Of a stretch of DNA of 64,000 bases, positions 33,986 through 43,121 are shown one piece after another. Position numbers and translations under genes: made by a program. Position 1 is the stretch's first letter. The number at the start of each line of letters is the position of its first letter. Where the stretch lies: positions 3,596,001 through 3,660,000 of the forward strand of contig NZ_CP046401.1 in assembly GCF_009762775.1 (NCBI RefSeq), read 5' to 3'. The notes under the pieces are model-generated. The model was not told the origin of the DNA. It searched no databases and was given only the letters and a program-made list of their open reading frames with translations. The stretch is from Maribellus comscasis (GTDB lineage Bacteria > Bacteroidota > Bacteroidia > Bacteroidales > Prolixibacteraceae).

Positions 33986-34543
33986 ATGAAAGCAACAAAC
34001 AAACACAGAAGAGAATTTATTAAAAAATCGTGTATCACGGCCACTTGTATTTGTGGATTCGGAAATCTCGCAAAACTGAACGCAAAAGAGAGTAACGAAG
34101 ATAGAAATTCCTTCCCTCACGATTGGATTTCAAAGATGCTGTTAAATATTGGTGATTTTGCCGAAGAAGAAAAAATTAGTAATACAATTAAAGAATGCTC
34201 CTCTGTTCATTTTGATGAATTGAATATGAAAACATTTTTAAGTCCCTATAAAGGCAAACTGGAAGAATTCAACCAGTTTATCAAAAAGGAATGGGGTTGG
34301 AATATCTTTTTTGACAAAAATACAGGTGAAATATTCATCGATGAAAACAAGGATTTTTGCGTTTGTCCGCTGGTAAAAAACGGAAACAATACAAAACTAC
34401 CAGCTCTCTGTTACTGCTCTGAGGGTTTTGCTGAAAGAATGTATTCAGAAGTTTCAGGAAAGCCTGTCGAAGCTCGCGTAACCTCGTCTATTCAACGCGG
34501 CGACAAAAGTTGTAAATACCATATAAAGATTCTGGATAATTAA
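33986..34543 (+). CDS. Twin-arginine signal protein of unknown function between sigma and anti-sigma factors
   Basis: Protein of 185 aa with a Tat-type N-terminus (HRREFIKKSC followed by a mildly hydrophobic stretch to about residue 30), implying export in folded form, often with a bound cofactor. The C-terminal half is rich in paired cysteines: CVCP, LCYCSEGF, then GKPVEARV and a final RGDKSCKYHI. This order (CxC, CxCS-G, GKPV, GD-x2-C-x-F/Y) resembles small DUF6144/4-vinyl-reductase-like domains, which may bind a metal or small ligand, but I do not recognise a characterised homologue. It is inserted between the sigma gene (46 bp upstream) and the FecR gene (176 bp downstream), an unusual place. 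A role in signal perception is possible but unproven. Confidence 0.75.
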   Translation: MKATNKHRREFIKKSCITATCICGFGNLAKLNAKESNEDRNSFPHDWISKMLLNIGDFAEEEKISNTIKECSSVHFDELNMKTFLSPYKGKLEEFNQFIKKEWGWNIFFDKNTGEIFIDENKDFCVCPLVKNGNNTKLPALCYCSEGFAERMYSEVSGKPVEARVTSSIQRGDKSCKYHIKILDN

Positions 34544-34719
34544 AAAAATAAGCATTGGCTTAATATTATTGAAAAGGGATAATTGGCAGGTCTTTAAACC
34601 ATATTTTCAATTCGTTAGATTAAGTGTCTGTTTTAAATCATTTTGTTCTTTCCTGGCTTTCTTATGAAGAAAATGTCAGCTAAAGGGGGTAGGGTTTTTA
34701 AAAGTATTTTGTACTTCTT

Positions 34720-35748
34720 ATGAACAAGCTTATGAAAGATATAGTCAAAAAATATTTGGAAGGCAAAGCCAATACAAGAGAACAGGCTATGCTGCTCGAA
34801 TGGCTCCGATACGAGAAAAATCAATCTGTATTTCAGACATATAAACTCGACTGGAAGAAAAACCTGGATGATTCCTGGTTCCCGGAAGAGGGAATTGAAA
34901 GTTGGAATGAAATTCAGGCTGCTTTGTTGGAAAAGAGTTTTAAAAGATGGCGTAAATCACAAAAAAAACAGATGTTTTTCAGGTACGCTGCTATTTTCTT
35001 TTTTGCTGTAGCAATGAGCAATTTAGTTTGGTTTTTTGTTTCCGGAAGCGACTCAAAAGAAGCTCATGTATATTACAGTAATGTAATTGCCGAAAATGGA
35101 CATATATCGAAGGTTGTATTGCCCGATGGATCACTGGTTTGGCTGAATTCCGGCTCTCAAATCAGGTACGATAACTTTTTTGGCGCCGAAAATCGAAATC
35201 TTATTTTAACAGGCGAAGCTTATTTTGAGGCAAATAAAAACGAAAGAGTTCCTATGGTTGTTTCCTGTGGCGATTTGAAGGTAAAAGTACTGGGAACAAA
35301 ATTTAATGTAGCATCCTATCCTGCAAATAATACTGTAGATGTGGTTTTGGAACGAGGTGTGGTAGAATTGTTGAGCGATAAATCAGAATCTTTCAGTTAT
35401 ACGATGCAACCGGGAGAACGCGCTCAGTTTGAATCCGAAAACCGGAAGCTGAAAGTTTCGGAAGTCAATACAAGCAAATTTACATCATGGAAGAACGGAA
35501 TTATTAATATTTACAATCAGTCGTTAAGTGAAGTTATCAAGCGACTTGAAACACGTTACAACCAGGAATTTGCATTTGATGAAAATATCAGCGGCTTCCA
35601 TTACACCTTTACAATAAAAAATGAGCCTTTGAGTGAAATCATTCAATTGATGGAGAAAATTACACCGGTGAAAGCTGTACAAAAGGAAGATATTATTGTC
35701 TTTCACCTCGATAAAAATAAAAATAGAGATGTGCTGAGAGATAAGTAA
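34720..35748 (+). CDS. FecR-family anti-sigma factor
   Basis: Inner-membrane anti-sigma regulator of 342 aa. The N-terminal cytoplasmic part (about 1-85) would hold the ECF sigma factor. One TM segment (about residues 91-110, YAAIFFFAVAMSNLVWFFV) leads to the periplasmic FecR domain (GHISKVVLPDGSLVWLNSGSQIRY, TGEAYFEANKNERVPMVV, LGTKFNVASYP, PGERAQFES) and a C-terminal DUF4974 domain (IYNQSLSEVIKRLETRYNQEFAF) that contacts the STN domain of SusC. The SusC gene downstream has that STN domain, so the signalling chain is complete. The upstream 176-bp gap contains no clear terminator. Confidence 0.95.
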   Translation: MNKLMKDIVKKYLEGKANTREQAMLLEWLRYEKNQSVFQTYKLDWKKNLDDSWFPEEGIESWNEIQAALLEKSFKRWRKSQKKQMFFRYAAIFFFAVAMSNLVWFFVSGSDSKEAHVYYSNVIAENGHISKVVLPDGSLVWLNSGSQIRYDNFFGAENRNLILTGEAYFEANKNERVPMVVSCGDLKVKVLGTKFNVASYPANNTVDVVLERGVVELLSDKSESFSYTMQPGERAQFESENRKLKVSEVNTSKFTSWKNGIINIYNQSLSEVIKRLETRYNQEFAFDENISGFHYTFTIKNEPLSEIIQLMEKITPVKAVQKEDIIVFHLDKNKNRDVLRDK

Positions 35749-35835
35749 AAACCGGCGGTGCGGCAACACCTCCGGTTTCCTATCTATCATCGGCAAATGA
35801 TAAATAAATGTGTAAACTTAATCAGAAGTAAAACT

Positions 35836-38800
35836 ATGAAAAAAATCCGAATTAGAGGAAGGGGCGAGCCTTCCGTTTGGAACAAATGTTTTCGGCTTAT
35901 GAAATTGACATTTTTGTTCTTATTGATGGGGTTGATGCAGGTTTCAGCAAGCGTGTACAGCCAAACAACAAAATTGACGCTGGATATGCGAAACCGAAAG
36001 GTTGTTGATGTTTTGGAAGAAATTGAACGACAATCGGAGTTTCGTTTTGCATATAGTTCTGAGTATATCAACGTTGACAGGAAAGTCACAGTTGAATTAA
36101 ATGAGAAGACAATTGATGAAATTCTCGGGATCCTTTTTAACGAAGATCGCGTAAAATATGTAGTAAAAGATCGTCATATTTTACTATATCCCCGGGAAAT
36201 GGAAGGCGAAAATTCCCTCATGGGAAGTCAACAGGGGGCTGTCGTTGGTACGGTAGCCGACGAGAATGGGCAAACATTGCCTGGTGTAACTGTCTTGGTT
36301 AAAGGTACAACAAAGGGTACTGTTACGAATATCGACGGAGTTTTTAACATCCCTGCTGTTGAAGAGGGAGACATATTGGTTTTTTCTTTTGTGGGAATGA
36401 CAACACAGGAAGTTGTTGTAGGGAGCCAAAGAAATATCAGTGTTACAATGATGCCTGATGTGATAGGAATCGAAGAAGTTGTTGCAATTGGATATGGTAG
36501 CATGAAAAAGGGTGACGTAACAAGTTCCATTTCATCTGTAAAATCCGAAGATTTTATAAAAGGTGCAGTTAAAGATGCAGCCCAGCTGGTTCAGGGGAAA
36601 GTGGCCGGGTTAACGATTACAACACCTTCCGGCGATCCAACGGAAGGAGCACTGATTATGCTTCGTGGACAGTCTTCCATTTTAGGAACTTCAGATCCTT
36701 TGGTGCTTGTTGATGGTGTTCCCGGGAGCCTGGAATCAGTTGCTCCCGAAGATATAGAATCAATTGACGTTTTAAAGGATGGTTCAGCTTCCGCTATCTA
36801 TGGAACACGTGGAACAAATGGGGTGATTATTATTACCACAAAATCAAGTGCGAATAATATGGAGCCTACAATCGACTATACAGGATACGTTTCTGTTGCC
36901 TCTATCAATCGTACCCTCGATTTCCTTAATGCAGAACAACTCAGGGAGAAATGGGACGAAGGATATTCTTTTACCGGGGCTAATCTGCAAGACTTTGGAG
37001 CAAGTACTGACTGGCTCGATGAGATTACGCGTACCGCAATAAGCCATGTTCACAATCTTGTATTCCGCGGAGGAAATAAAAATACCAATTTGACTGCCTC
37101 TCTTAACTATAAAGATAATCAGGGAACTTTTATCCGTTCCGATAATCAAAAATATACTGGTAGAATTGATGTAAATCATACCATGTTCGATGGGAAACTG
37201 ATCGCAAATATCGGAACGATAGTTAGTGAACAGAAATACTGGACCGGAGGTGACGGGTATAGTTTTAATACCTATGTTTATCGACAGGCGCTTATCCGGA
37301 ATCCTACAGAACCAATTAAAAATGAAGATGGTAGCTGGTATGAGAGAGACGTGTATTTCTATGATAACCCCGTAGGATATATAAAGGAGTCTGATGGGGA
37401 AAACAGATACCGGAATGTTCGTTTTACAACAAGTTTAACTTTCAAACCATTTAGCGGGTTTGATATTAAAGGAATGTATACCCGAAAAGGAAATTCAAAT
37501 ATCAGAGGATTTTATCAGACCAAAAAACATGTTTCCACAACGAAATATGGCTCTGAAGGATATGCTTCGAGAGGGACTGATAATTATGTAGGCAATTATG
37601 CTGAGCTGACAGGAAACTACCGTAAAGTCATCGGAGAACATAATTTCTCTGCGATGGTGGGATATAATTACGAGGATAATATGAATGAAGGTTTCTGGGC
37701 GAATAACAAGTATTTTCCTACCGATGGTTATACATATAATAATCTCGAAATTGGGAATGGTCTTCCGAAAGGAGAAGCTGGAATGGGGAGTTACAAGAAT
37801 TCGAATAAGTTAATTGCACTTTTTTCACGTGTGAGTTACACTTTTGCCGATAAATATCTTTTTATGGCAAGTGTACGTAGAGAAGGATCATCAAAATTTG
37901 GGAAGGATAACAAATGGGGTTATTTCCCCGGGGTATCAGTAGGTTGGCGTATGAATGAAGAAGGTTTTATGCAAAATGTAGATTGGGTTGACAATTTGAA
38001 ATTGCGTGCCGGCTTTGGAATAACAGGAACAAATGTTTTAGACTCATACAATTCATTAAGTAGTTTGGACTACAGCGACTATTTTTATTATAATGGAGAT
38101 TGGGTGCGTAAGTTGGTTCCGGTTAGAAACGACAACCCCGATTTAAGATGGGAGAAAAAAGAAGAAATTAATGTGGGATTAGACTTTGCCTTGCTTAACG
38201 GACGTATTGGAGGTTCTTTTGACTTTTACAGGCGATTAACAAAAGATGCTTTGTACAATTACGACGTTCCTACTCCTCCTTATTTGTATGGAACAATTAC
38301 TGCAAACGTTGGTGAAATTGAAAATAAAGGGTTTGAGGCATTGATTAATATAGTTCCTGTGCGTACAAGCAATTTTGAATGGAATGCAAACTTTACTTAT
38401 TCAACAAACAAAAATAAACTGGTTTCTCTTTCTAATGAAAAATTTCAGACAACGAATGATTTTTTCTATCCTGGCGACGGATATACAGGAGAACCTATAC
38501 AAACAACAACCCACATTGTAAAGGTAGGAGAGCCTATTGGTAATTTTTACGGCTTACGAAGTGTTGATATAACCGACGATGGGATTTGGATAATTGAGAA
38601 ACCCGATGGTACAAGGGTTTCGGCCACCGAATCTTCAACCGACGACCGCCAGGTTTTAGGAAACGGAGTGCCCAAACATTACTTAAGCTGGAACAACTCC
38701 TTTAGGTATAAAGGTTTTGATTTAACAATAAATATGCGAGGTGCTTTTTCCTACCAGATTTTGAATTTTTCCCGCATGTTTTATGAAAATCCTACAATCA

Positions 38801-39126
38801 CTTACAATACCTTAAATTCAGGTTATGATAAAGTTTACGGGAAAGCAGTATTGGCTGATGAGCAAAGATATGTGAGCTATTATGTTGAAGATGGCGATTT
38901 CTGGAAAATTGATAATATTACTTTGGGTTACACCGTGAATTTAAAAAATAACAATGTGATTAAAAATCTTCGGGTTTACACATCAGGTTTAAATTTGTTA
39001 ACAATCACGGGATATAAAGGAATCGATCCGGAAGTTAAGCAAACTGGATTAGCTCCGGGTAATGACGACCGGGATAAGTACCCAACGACAAAAACATTCA
39101 CATTTGGGGTTAATGTAACTTTCTAA
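35836..39126 (+). CDS. SusC-family TonB-dependent receptor with STN signalling domain
   Basis: Outer-membrane glycan importer and signal transducer of 1096 aa. The start at 35836 is preferred, since in-frame starts at 35758 and 35797 only add residues before a normal signal region (FRLMKLTFLFLLMGLMQVSASVYSQ). After the signal comes an STN domain (about residues 45-105: KLTLDMRNRKVVDVLEEIERQSEFRFAYS), then a carboxypeptidase-like beta-sandwich (GTVADENGQTLPGVTVLVKG), the plug with the SusC-specific LVDGVPGSLESVAPEDIESIDVLKDGSASAIYGTRG-type segment, and a beta-barrel ending FTFGVNVTF. The STN domain connects it to the FecR gene just upstream. SusD follows after 10 bp. Confidence 0.96.
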   Translation: MKKIRIRGRGEPSVWNKCFRLMKLTFLFLLMGLMQVSASVYSQTTKLTLDMRNRKVVDVLEEIERQSEFRFAYSSEYINVDRKVTVELNEKTIDEILGILFNEDRVKYVVKDRHILLYPREMEGENSLMGSQQGAVVGTVADENGQTLPGVTVLVKGTTKGTVTNIDGVFNIPAVEEGDILVFSFVGMTTQEVVVGSQRNISVTMMPDVIGIEEVVAIGYGSMKKGDVTSSISSVKSEDFIKGAVKDAAQLVQGKVAGLTITTPSGDPTEGALIMLRGQSSILGTSDPLVLVDGVPGSLESVAPEDIESIDVLKDGSASAIYGTRGTNGVIIITTKSSANNMEPTIDYTGYVSVASINRTLDFLNAEQLREKWDEGYSFTGANLQDFGASTDWLDEITRTAISHVHNLVFRGGNKNTNLTASLNYKDNQGTFIRSDNQKYTGRIDVNHTMFDGKLIANIGTIVSEQKYWTGGDGYSFNTYVYRQALIRNPTEPIKNEDGSWYERDVYFYDNPVGYIKESDGENRYRNVRFTTSLTFKPFSGFDIKGMYTRKGNSNIRGFYQTKKHVSTTKYGSEGYASRGTDNYVGNYAELTGNYRKVIGEHNFSAMVGYNYEDNMNEGFWANNKYFPTDGYTYNNLEIGNGLPKGEAGMGSYKNSNKLIALFSRVSYTFADKYLFMASVRREGSSKFGKDNKWGYFPGVSVGWRMNEEGFMQNVDWVDNLKLRAGFGITGTNVLDSYNSLSSLDYSDYFYYNGDWVRKLVPVRNDNPDLRWEKKEEINVGLDFALLNGRIGGSFDFYRRLTKDALYNYDVPTPPYLYGTITANVGEIENKGFEALINIVPVRTSNFEWNANFTYSTNKNKLVSLSNEKFQTTNDFFYPGDGYTGEPIQTTTHIVKVGEPIGNFYGLRSVDITDDGIWIIEKPDGTRVSATESSTDDRQVLGNGVPKHYLSWNNSFRYKGFDLTINMRGAFSYQILNFSRMFYENPTITYNTLNSGYDKVYGKAVLADEQRYVSYYVEDGDFWKIDNITLGYTVNLKNNNVIKNLRVYTSGLNLLTITGYKGIDPEVKQTGLAPGNDDRDKYPTTKTFTFGVNVTF

Positions 39127-39136
39127 TCGTACTATT

Positions 39137-40741
39137 ATGAAAACACAATATTTAAAAATAAAAATACCTTTAAAATCAGGGATTACCATACTTGGTTTAA
39201 TTTTGATTTTGATAACGAGCAGTTGTTTTAATCTGGACGAGGAAGTTTACTCCGAAGTACTTGAAGAAACATTTACTGCTACAGAAGAAGATGTGGTTGC
39301 ACTTATGGCATCGGGTTATACACCTTTACGTTATATTATGGGGTGGCAAGGTTTATTTGATGTACAGGAAGAACCCGGCGATGTGATTATCACTCCAACA
39401 AGACCAAATGGCTGGGACGACGGAGGTACATATAAACGTATGCATTTTCATACATGGGATAATGAACAATGGCAACCTCGAAATACATGGTTAACTGCTT
39501 ACGAGGCAATTAATAATATAAACAGGGTTATGCTTCAACTTGAAGAAGGCTCATTGCCTGTAACAGATGAACAGGTTTTGGCGTTTAGTTCTGAATTAAG
39601 AGCGTTGCGTGCACTGTGGTACTCTATTCTTTGTGATACACACGGAAATATTCCCTTGGTAATAACATACAGCGATGACGTGCCAGAGCAAAGCACCCGT
39701 TCGGAAGTGTATAATTTTATCATAGACGAACTAACGGAAGTGATTCCCAATTTAACAGAAACGGTTGATAAAAGTACTTACGGACGTATAACCCAATGGG
39801 GTGCTTACCAGCTCTTGGCCAGAATGTATCTGAATGCTGAGGTATATAACGGGGCTGCTGAGTGGGAAAAGTGTATAGAAGCGTGTAATAAAATTATTGG
39901 AAGTGGTAATTATACTCTTGAATCAGATTATAAAGACGTTTTCAAAGTCGATAACGAAGATTCAAAAGAAATTGTTTTTGCCATTCCTTTCGATAATATT
40001 TATGGAACAGGATGGAATGCACACATGAAAATGCTTTTACCTGATCATCGTTTTGTTTTTAATATGACAGCACAACCCTGGGGTGGCTCAAGTGCTAATC
40101 CACAATTTATAAACAGTTACAATCCGGATGACAAACGTTTTGATGCAACATGGCTCCATGGAGACCAAATCAGTGCAATTGACGGAAGTGTGGTCCTGAC
40201 TCTTGTTAATAAAATGCCCAGTATTTACGGGTGTGAGTTTGAAGAAGGATTCCGCGTTGGGAAATATGAAATAGAAGAAGGTTGCCAGTATTACATGAGC
40301 AATGACTTACCTTACTTTCGTTATGCCGATGTATTGATGATGAAAGCAGAATGTTTGCTTCGCACAGGGAAAAGTGACGAGGCTGCAACTTTAGTCACCG
40401 AAATTCGTGAACGTTCGTTTGACGACCCTGCAGAAGCTGCTGTTACAGGGGCGGAACTGGAAGGGAATACTACTATCCAGTATGGAACCCTGGCTGAGGA
40501 TGGAAGTATTGATGATCCGGGAGATCAAACTCCGGTTCAATATGGTCGTTTCTTAGATGAACTTGGTTGGGAATTTGCAGCCGAATTTCGTCGGCGTACG
40601 GATATGATTCGTTTTGGGGTTTATCAAACAAAAAGTTGGTATAACCACACACCAAAAGGTGAATACACCGCGCTTTTTCCAATTGGTTTAGAAGAATTAA
40701 ATACAAATCCTAATCTGGTACAAAACCCGGGTTACGAATAG
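39137..40741 (+). CDS. SusD/RagB-family glycan-binding lipoprotein
   Basis: Surface lipoprotein of 534 aa, partner of the STN-type SusC upstream. Type II signal ends LITSSC (Cys about residue 30). SusD features are AFSSELRALRALWYSILCDTHGNIPL, the TPR-like WGAYQLLARMYLNAEVYNG, FRYADVLMMKAECLLRTG, and the C-terminal ELGWEFAAEFRRRTDMIRFG with TALFPIGLEELNTNPNL. The sequence differs strongly from the SusD at 1670, so the two PULs probably bind different glycans. A perfect 15-bp hairpin 10 bp downstream may attenuate expression of the following enzymes. Confidence 0.95.
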   Translation: MKTQYLKIKIPLKSGITILGLILILITSSCFNLDEEVYSEVLEETFTATEEDVVALMASGYTPLRYIMGWQGLFDVQEEPGDVIITPTRPNGWDDGGTYKRMHFHTWDNEQWQPRNTWLTAYEAINNINRVMLQLEEGSLPVTDEQVLAFSSELRALRALWYSILCDTHGNIPLVITYSDDVPEQSTRSEVYNFIIDELTEVIPNLTETVDKSTYGRITQWGAYQLLARMYLNAEVYNGAAEWEKCIEACNKIIGSGNYTLESDYKDVFKVDNEDSKEIVFAIPFDNIYGTGWNAHMKMLLPDHRFVFNMTAQPWGGSSANPQFINSYNPDDKRFDATWLHGDQISAIDGSVVLTLVNKMPSIYGCEFEEGFRVGKYEIEEGCQYYMSNDLPYFRYADVLMMKAECLLRTGKSDEAATLVTEIRERSFDDPAEAAVTGAELEGNTTIQYGTLAEDGSIDDPGDQTPVQYGRFLDELGWEFAAEFRRRTDMIRFGVYQTKSWYNHTPKGEYTALFPIGLEELNTNPNLVQNPGYE

Positions 40742-40750
40742 GAATATAAA

Positions 40751-40783
40751 GTTCTGCAGATTGTTCTTAACAATCTGCAGAAC
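40751..40783 (+). terminator. Perfect 15-bp hairpin after susD
   Basis: GTTCTGCAGATTGTT and AACAATCTGCAGAAC are exact complements with a 3-nt loop, followed by AT-rich sequence (TTCAAAATTTTATATAAAATTTT). It lies between susD and the GH43 gene, like the hairpin after the first susD, and is best read as an attenuator or partial terminator. Confidence 0.65.
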
Positions 40784-40925
40784 TTCAAAATTTTATATAA
40801 AATTTTCAGTATTGATTTAGCCGGATATCTGGTAGTTTTGTCATTTGCTGACTTATTGAGATTTTTACAAGAAAATTCACACACAATGTGAAAGGATAGG
40901 TTGATTGAGTATAAAAATCAAAAAA

Positions 40926-43106
40926 ATGACCAAGCATTCCGTGATATCTGAACTAAAAAAGATCAAGCCCACACTTTTAATATTTTTTGCGGCCGCTATA
41001 CTGAATTGGTCTTGTGTACAGAAAAAATACACTCCACCGGAAAGGGGCAATCCATTACTTCCCGGATATTTTGCCGATCCAACCATTAAAAAATTTGGTG
41101 ATACATATTATCTTTATGCAACAACCGATGGTATTAAACTGGCTTCCGGTGAGCCGCAAGTTTGGATTAGCAAAGATTTTGTAAACTGGTACAACTATGA
41201 AATGGACATTGAATTACCGGAAGGACTCACCAATTGCTGGGCGCCCGATGTTGTTGAGGGGCGCGATGGACATTACTATTATTTTATGGGAAACTGCCAG
41301 TTTGGGTGTAATATCTATGGTTATGTTTCCGACTCACCAATGGGACCTTGGAAACCCATTCACGATGGTGAAGCTGTTGTTCCGGTAGGAACGTCAAAAG
41401 AACATCTGCCTGCCCTCGATGCACAATTTTTCAACGACGACAACGGCGATTTGTATTCCTATTTTGGAACATGGTGTACGTCTTTTGGCGGGATGGGCTG
41501 GGCAAAATTTAATCCTGATAATTTTGCCATTACAAAGGAAGGTTTTATCCCTATAGAGCAAATTCCGGAAGCCTTTGAAGCTGCATACATGATAAAGCGT
41601 GACAGCACTTATTTTCTGATGTATTCAGCAGGTGATTGCCGCTTGGGTAGCTACTCCGTTCATTACGCCTGGTCAAACAGTCCGGAAGGGCCATTTGTAT
41701 ATGGCAAAAACAATCCCTTACTGGTTAGCAACGAGGATGGTACAATTGATGGTCCAGGGCACCATTCCATCTTGAAAGAAGGTGATGATTATTATATTTT
41801 GTACCACCGACATGACAATCCGCACAGTACCGGAGGCGAATTCCGTCAGGTGTGTGTCGATAAATTATACTTTTCCGGTAGTCATACCATTGAAAAAATT
41901 ACTCCTACCCATTCAGGCATAGGTTATATGGGAAAAAGTTCCGTTTCTGCCAGAGACCTCGCCACCGGGGCAAGCGTTTCTGCCTCGTCGTATTATCATC
42001 TGAAATCGATGGCGACACGATACACAGATGCTCCTGTCGATTTTGAATACCTGCCGGAATATGCCGTGGACGACAATAATGGCACCATGTGGAAAGCTGC
42101 ATCGGCAAAATTGCCTCAAACCTTAACCATCGATTTGGGAAAAACAAAAAAAATAGAACGAATCGCTACTCAGTTTGAATATCCCACTTTTTATTATCAA
42201 TATAAAATTGAAGTTTCAGTTGACGGGACTAACTGGAAACTGTTTGCCGATAAAACCGCTAATAAAAGAAGTGGTTCACCGATGATTGACGATAATCAGG
42301 CAAAATGCCGCTTTGTAAAATTAACAGTTACCGGAACCGAAAAATCAGGCATGTTCCCTGCAATTTGGAACATCAAAGTTTACAACAACCGTTTTGAAAT
42401 TCCTTCTTTTCAAAACAAAGAAGTGATGGACGAAGGCAACACCGAAAGTACAAATTCGTTGTTGGTTGATTTGAATGCAGAAGCTTTACCACAGGGGAAG
42501 CTGGATGGTAACTTATTAAATTCAGGGACTTTGGAAGGAGAGTTTTTATCAGAAGGAAATCCTGAAGTTAAAGAAATTCAAAAAGTAAAGGGCTTTTATT
42601 TTGATGGGAAGAGCTTTTTGAAACTGGATAAAAAAGCTCCAAAAAGTTTGGATTGGAATTCTTCGTTTACAGCAAGCACCTGGGTTTACAATCCTGAAAT
42701 CGGGCTTGGAGAATGTTTGGTAGCCTGGAACACACGCAAAAATATGTTACAGTCGTCATATGCTGCGCTAATGTATGGAAAAGGAAATTTCGGAGCTATG
42801 GCTCACGGCGATGGAGCCGTTGATCTTCCTTATAAAAATATTCCGGGAAAAGGACAGTGGCACCATATTCTCGTTACCTTCGACGGTATGTTGGAGTCGG
42901 TTTACGTAGATGGAAAATTAGATACACAAATACCCATTAGTTTGTTTGTAAAGGCTGACGAAATTTTGATAGGAACATCGGGAGAACCCTCCGAAAATTT
43001 CACGGGATATATGTCAAGAGTACAGCTTTATGATAAAGCTTTTTCAGAAGATGAAATTCATGCAGTATTGAAAGAAACAAAACCATTGGGAATTAAACAG
43101 GAATAA
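40926..43106 (+). CDS. GH43 enzyme with F5/8C (CBM32-like) and LamG modules, lipoprotein
   Basis: Multidomain lipoprotein of 726 aa (ILNWSC lipobox). The ATG at 40926 is used because the upstream in-frame start at 40905 is TTG. The GH43 propeller (about 40-330) has Asp51 in YFADPTIKKFG as base, Asp in ALDAQFFNDDNGDLYSYFG and Glu in FEAAYMIKRDSTYFLMYS as acid. Residues about 340-485 form an F5/8 type C galactose-binding-like module (AVDDNNGTMWKA, LTIDLGKTKKIERI). Residues about 520-726 form a LamG/concanavalin-like module (WHHILVTFDGMLESVYVDGKL). It probably acts on arabinose- or galactose-containing side chains at the cell surface. Subfamily is not assigned. Confidence 0.92.
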   Translation: MTKHSVISELKKIKPTLLIFFAAAILNWSCVQKKYTPPERGNPLLPGYFADPTIKKFGDTYYLYATTDGIKLASGEPQVWISKDFVNWYNYEMDIELPEGLTNCWAPDVVEGRDGHYYYFMGNCQFGCNIYGYVSDSPMGPWKPIHDGEAVVPVGTSKEHLPALDAQFFNDDNGDLYSYFGTWCTSFGGMGWAKFNPDNFAITKEGFIPIEQIPEAFEAAYMIKRDSTYFLMYSAGDCRLGSYSVHYAWSNSPEGPFVYGKNNPLLVSNEDGTIDGPGHHSILKEGDDYYILYHRHDNPHSTGGEFRQVCVDKLYFSGSHTIEKITPTHSGIGYMGKSSVSARDLATGASVSASSYYHLKSMATRYTDAPVDFEYLPEYAVDDNNGTMWKAASAKLPQTLTIDLGKTKKIERIATQFEYPTFYYQYKIEVSVDGTNWKLFADKTANKRSGSPMIDDNQAKCRFVKLTVTGTEKSGMFPAIWNIKVYNNRFEIPSFQNKEVMDEGNTESTNSLLVDLNAEALPQGKLDGNLLNSGTLEGEFLSEGNPEVKEIQKVKGFYFDGKSFLKLDKKAPKSLDWNSSFTASTWVYNPEIGLGECLVAWNTRKNMLQSSYAALMYGKGNFGAMAHGDGAVDLPYKNIPGKGQWHHILVTFDGMLESVYVDGKLDTQIPISLFVKADEILIGTSGEPSENFTGYMSRVQLYDKAFSEDEIHAVLKETKPLGIKQE

Positions 43107-43121
43107 TAAAAAGAAACGATA

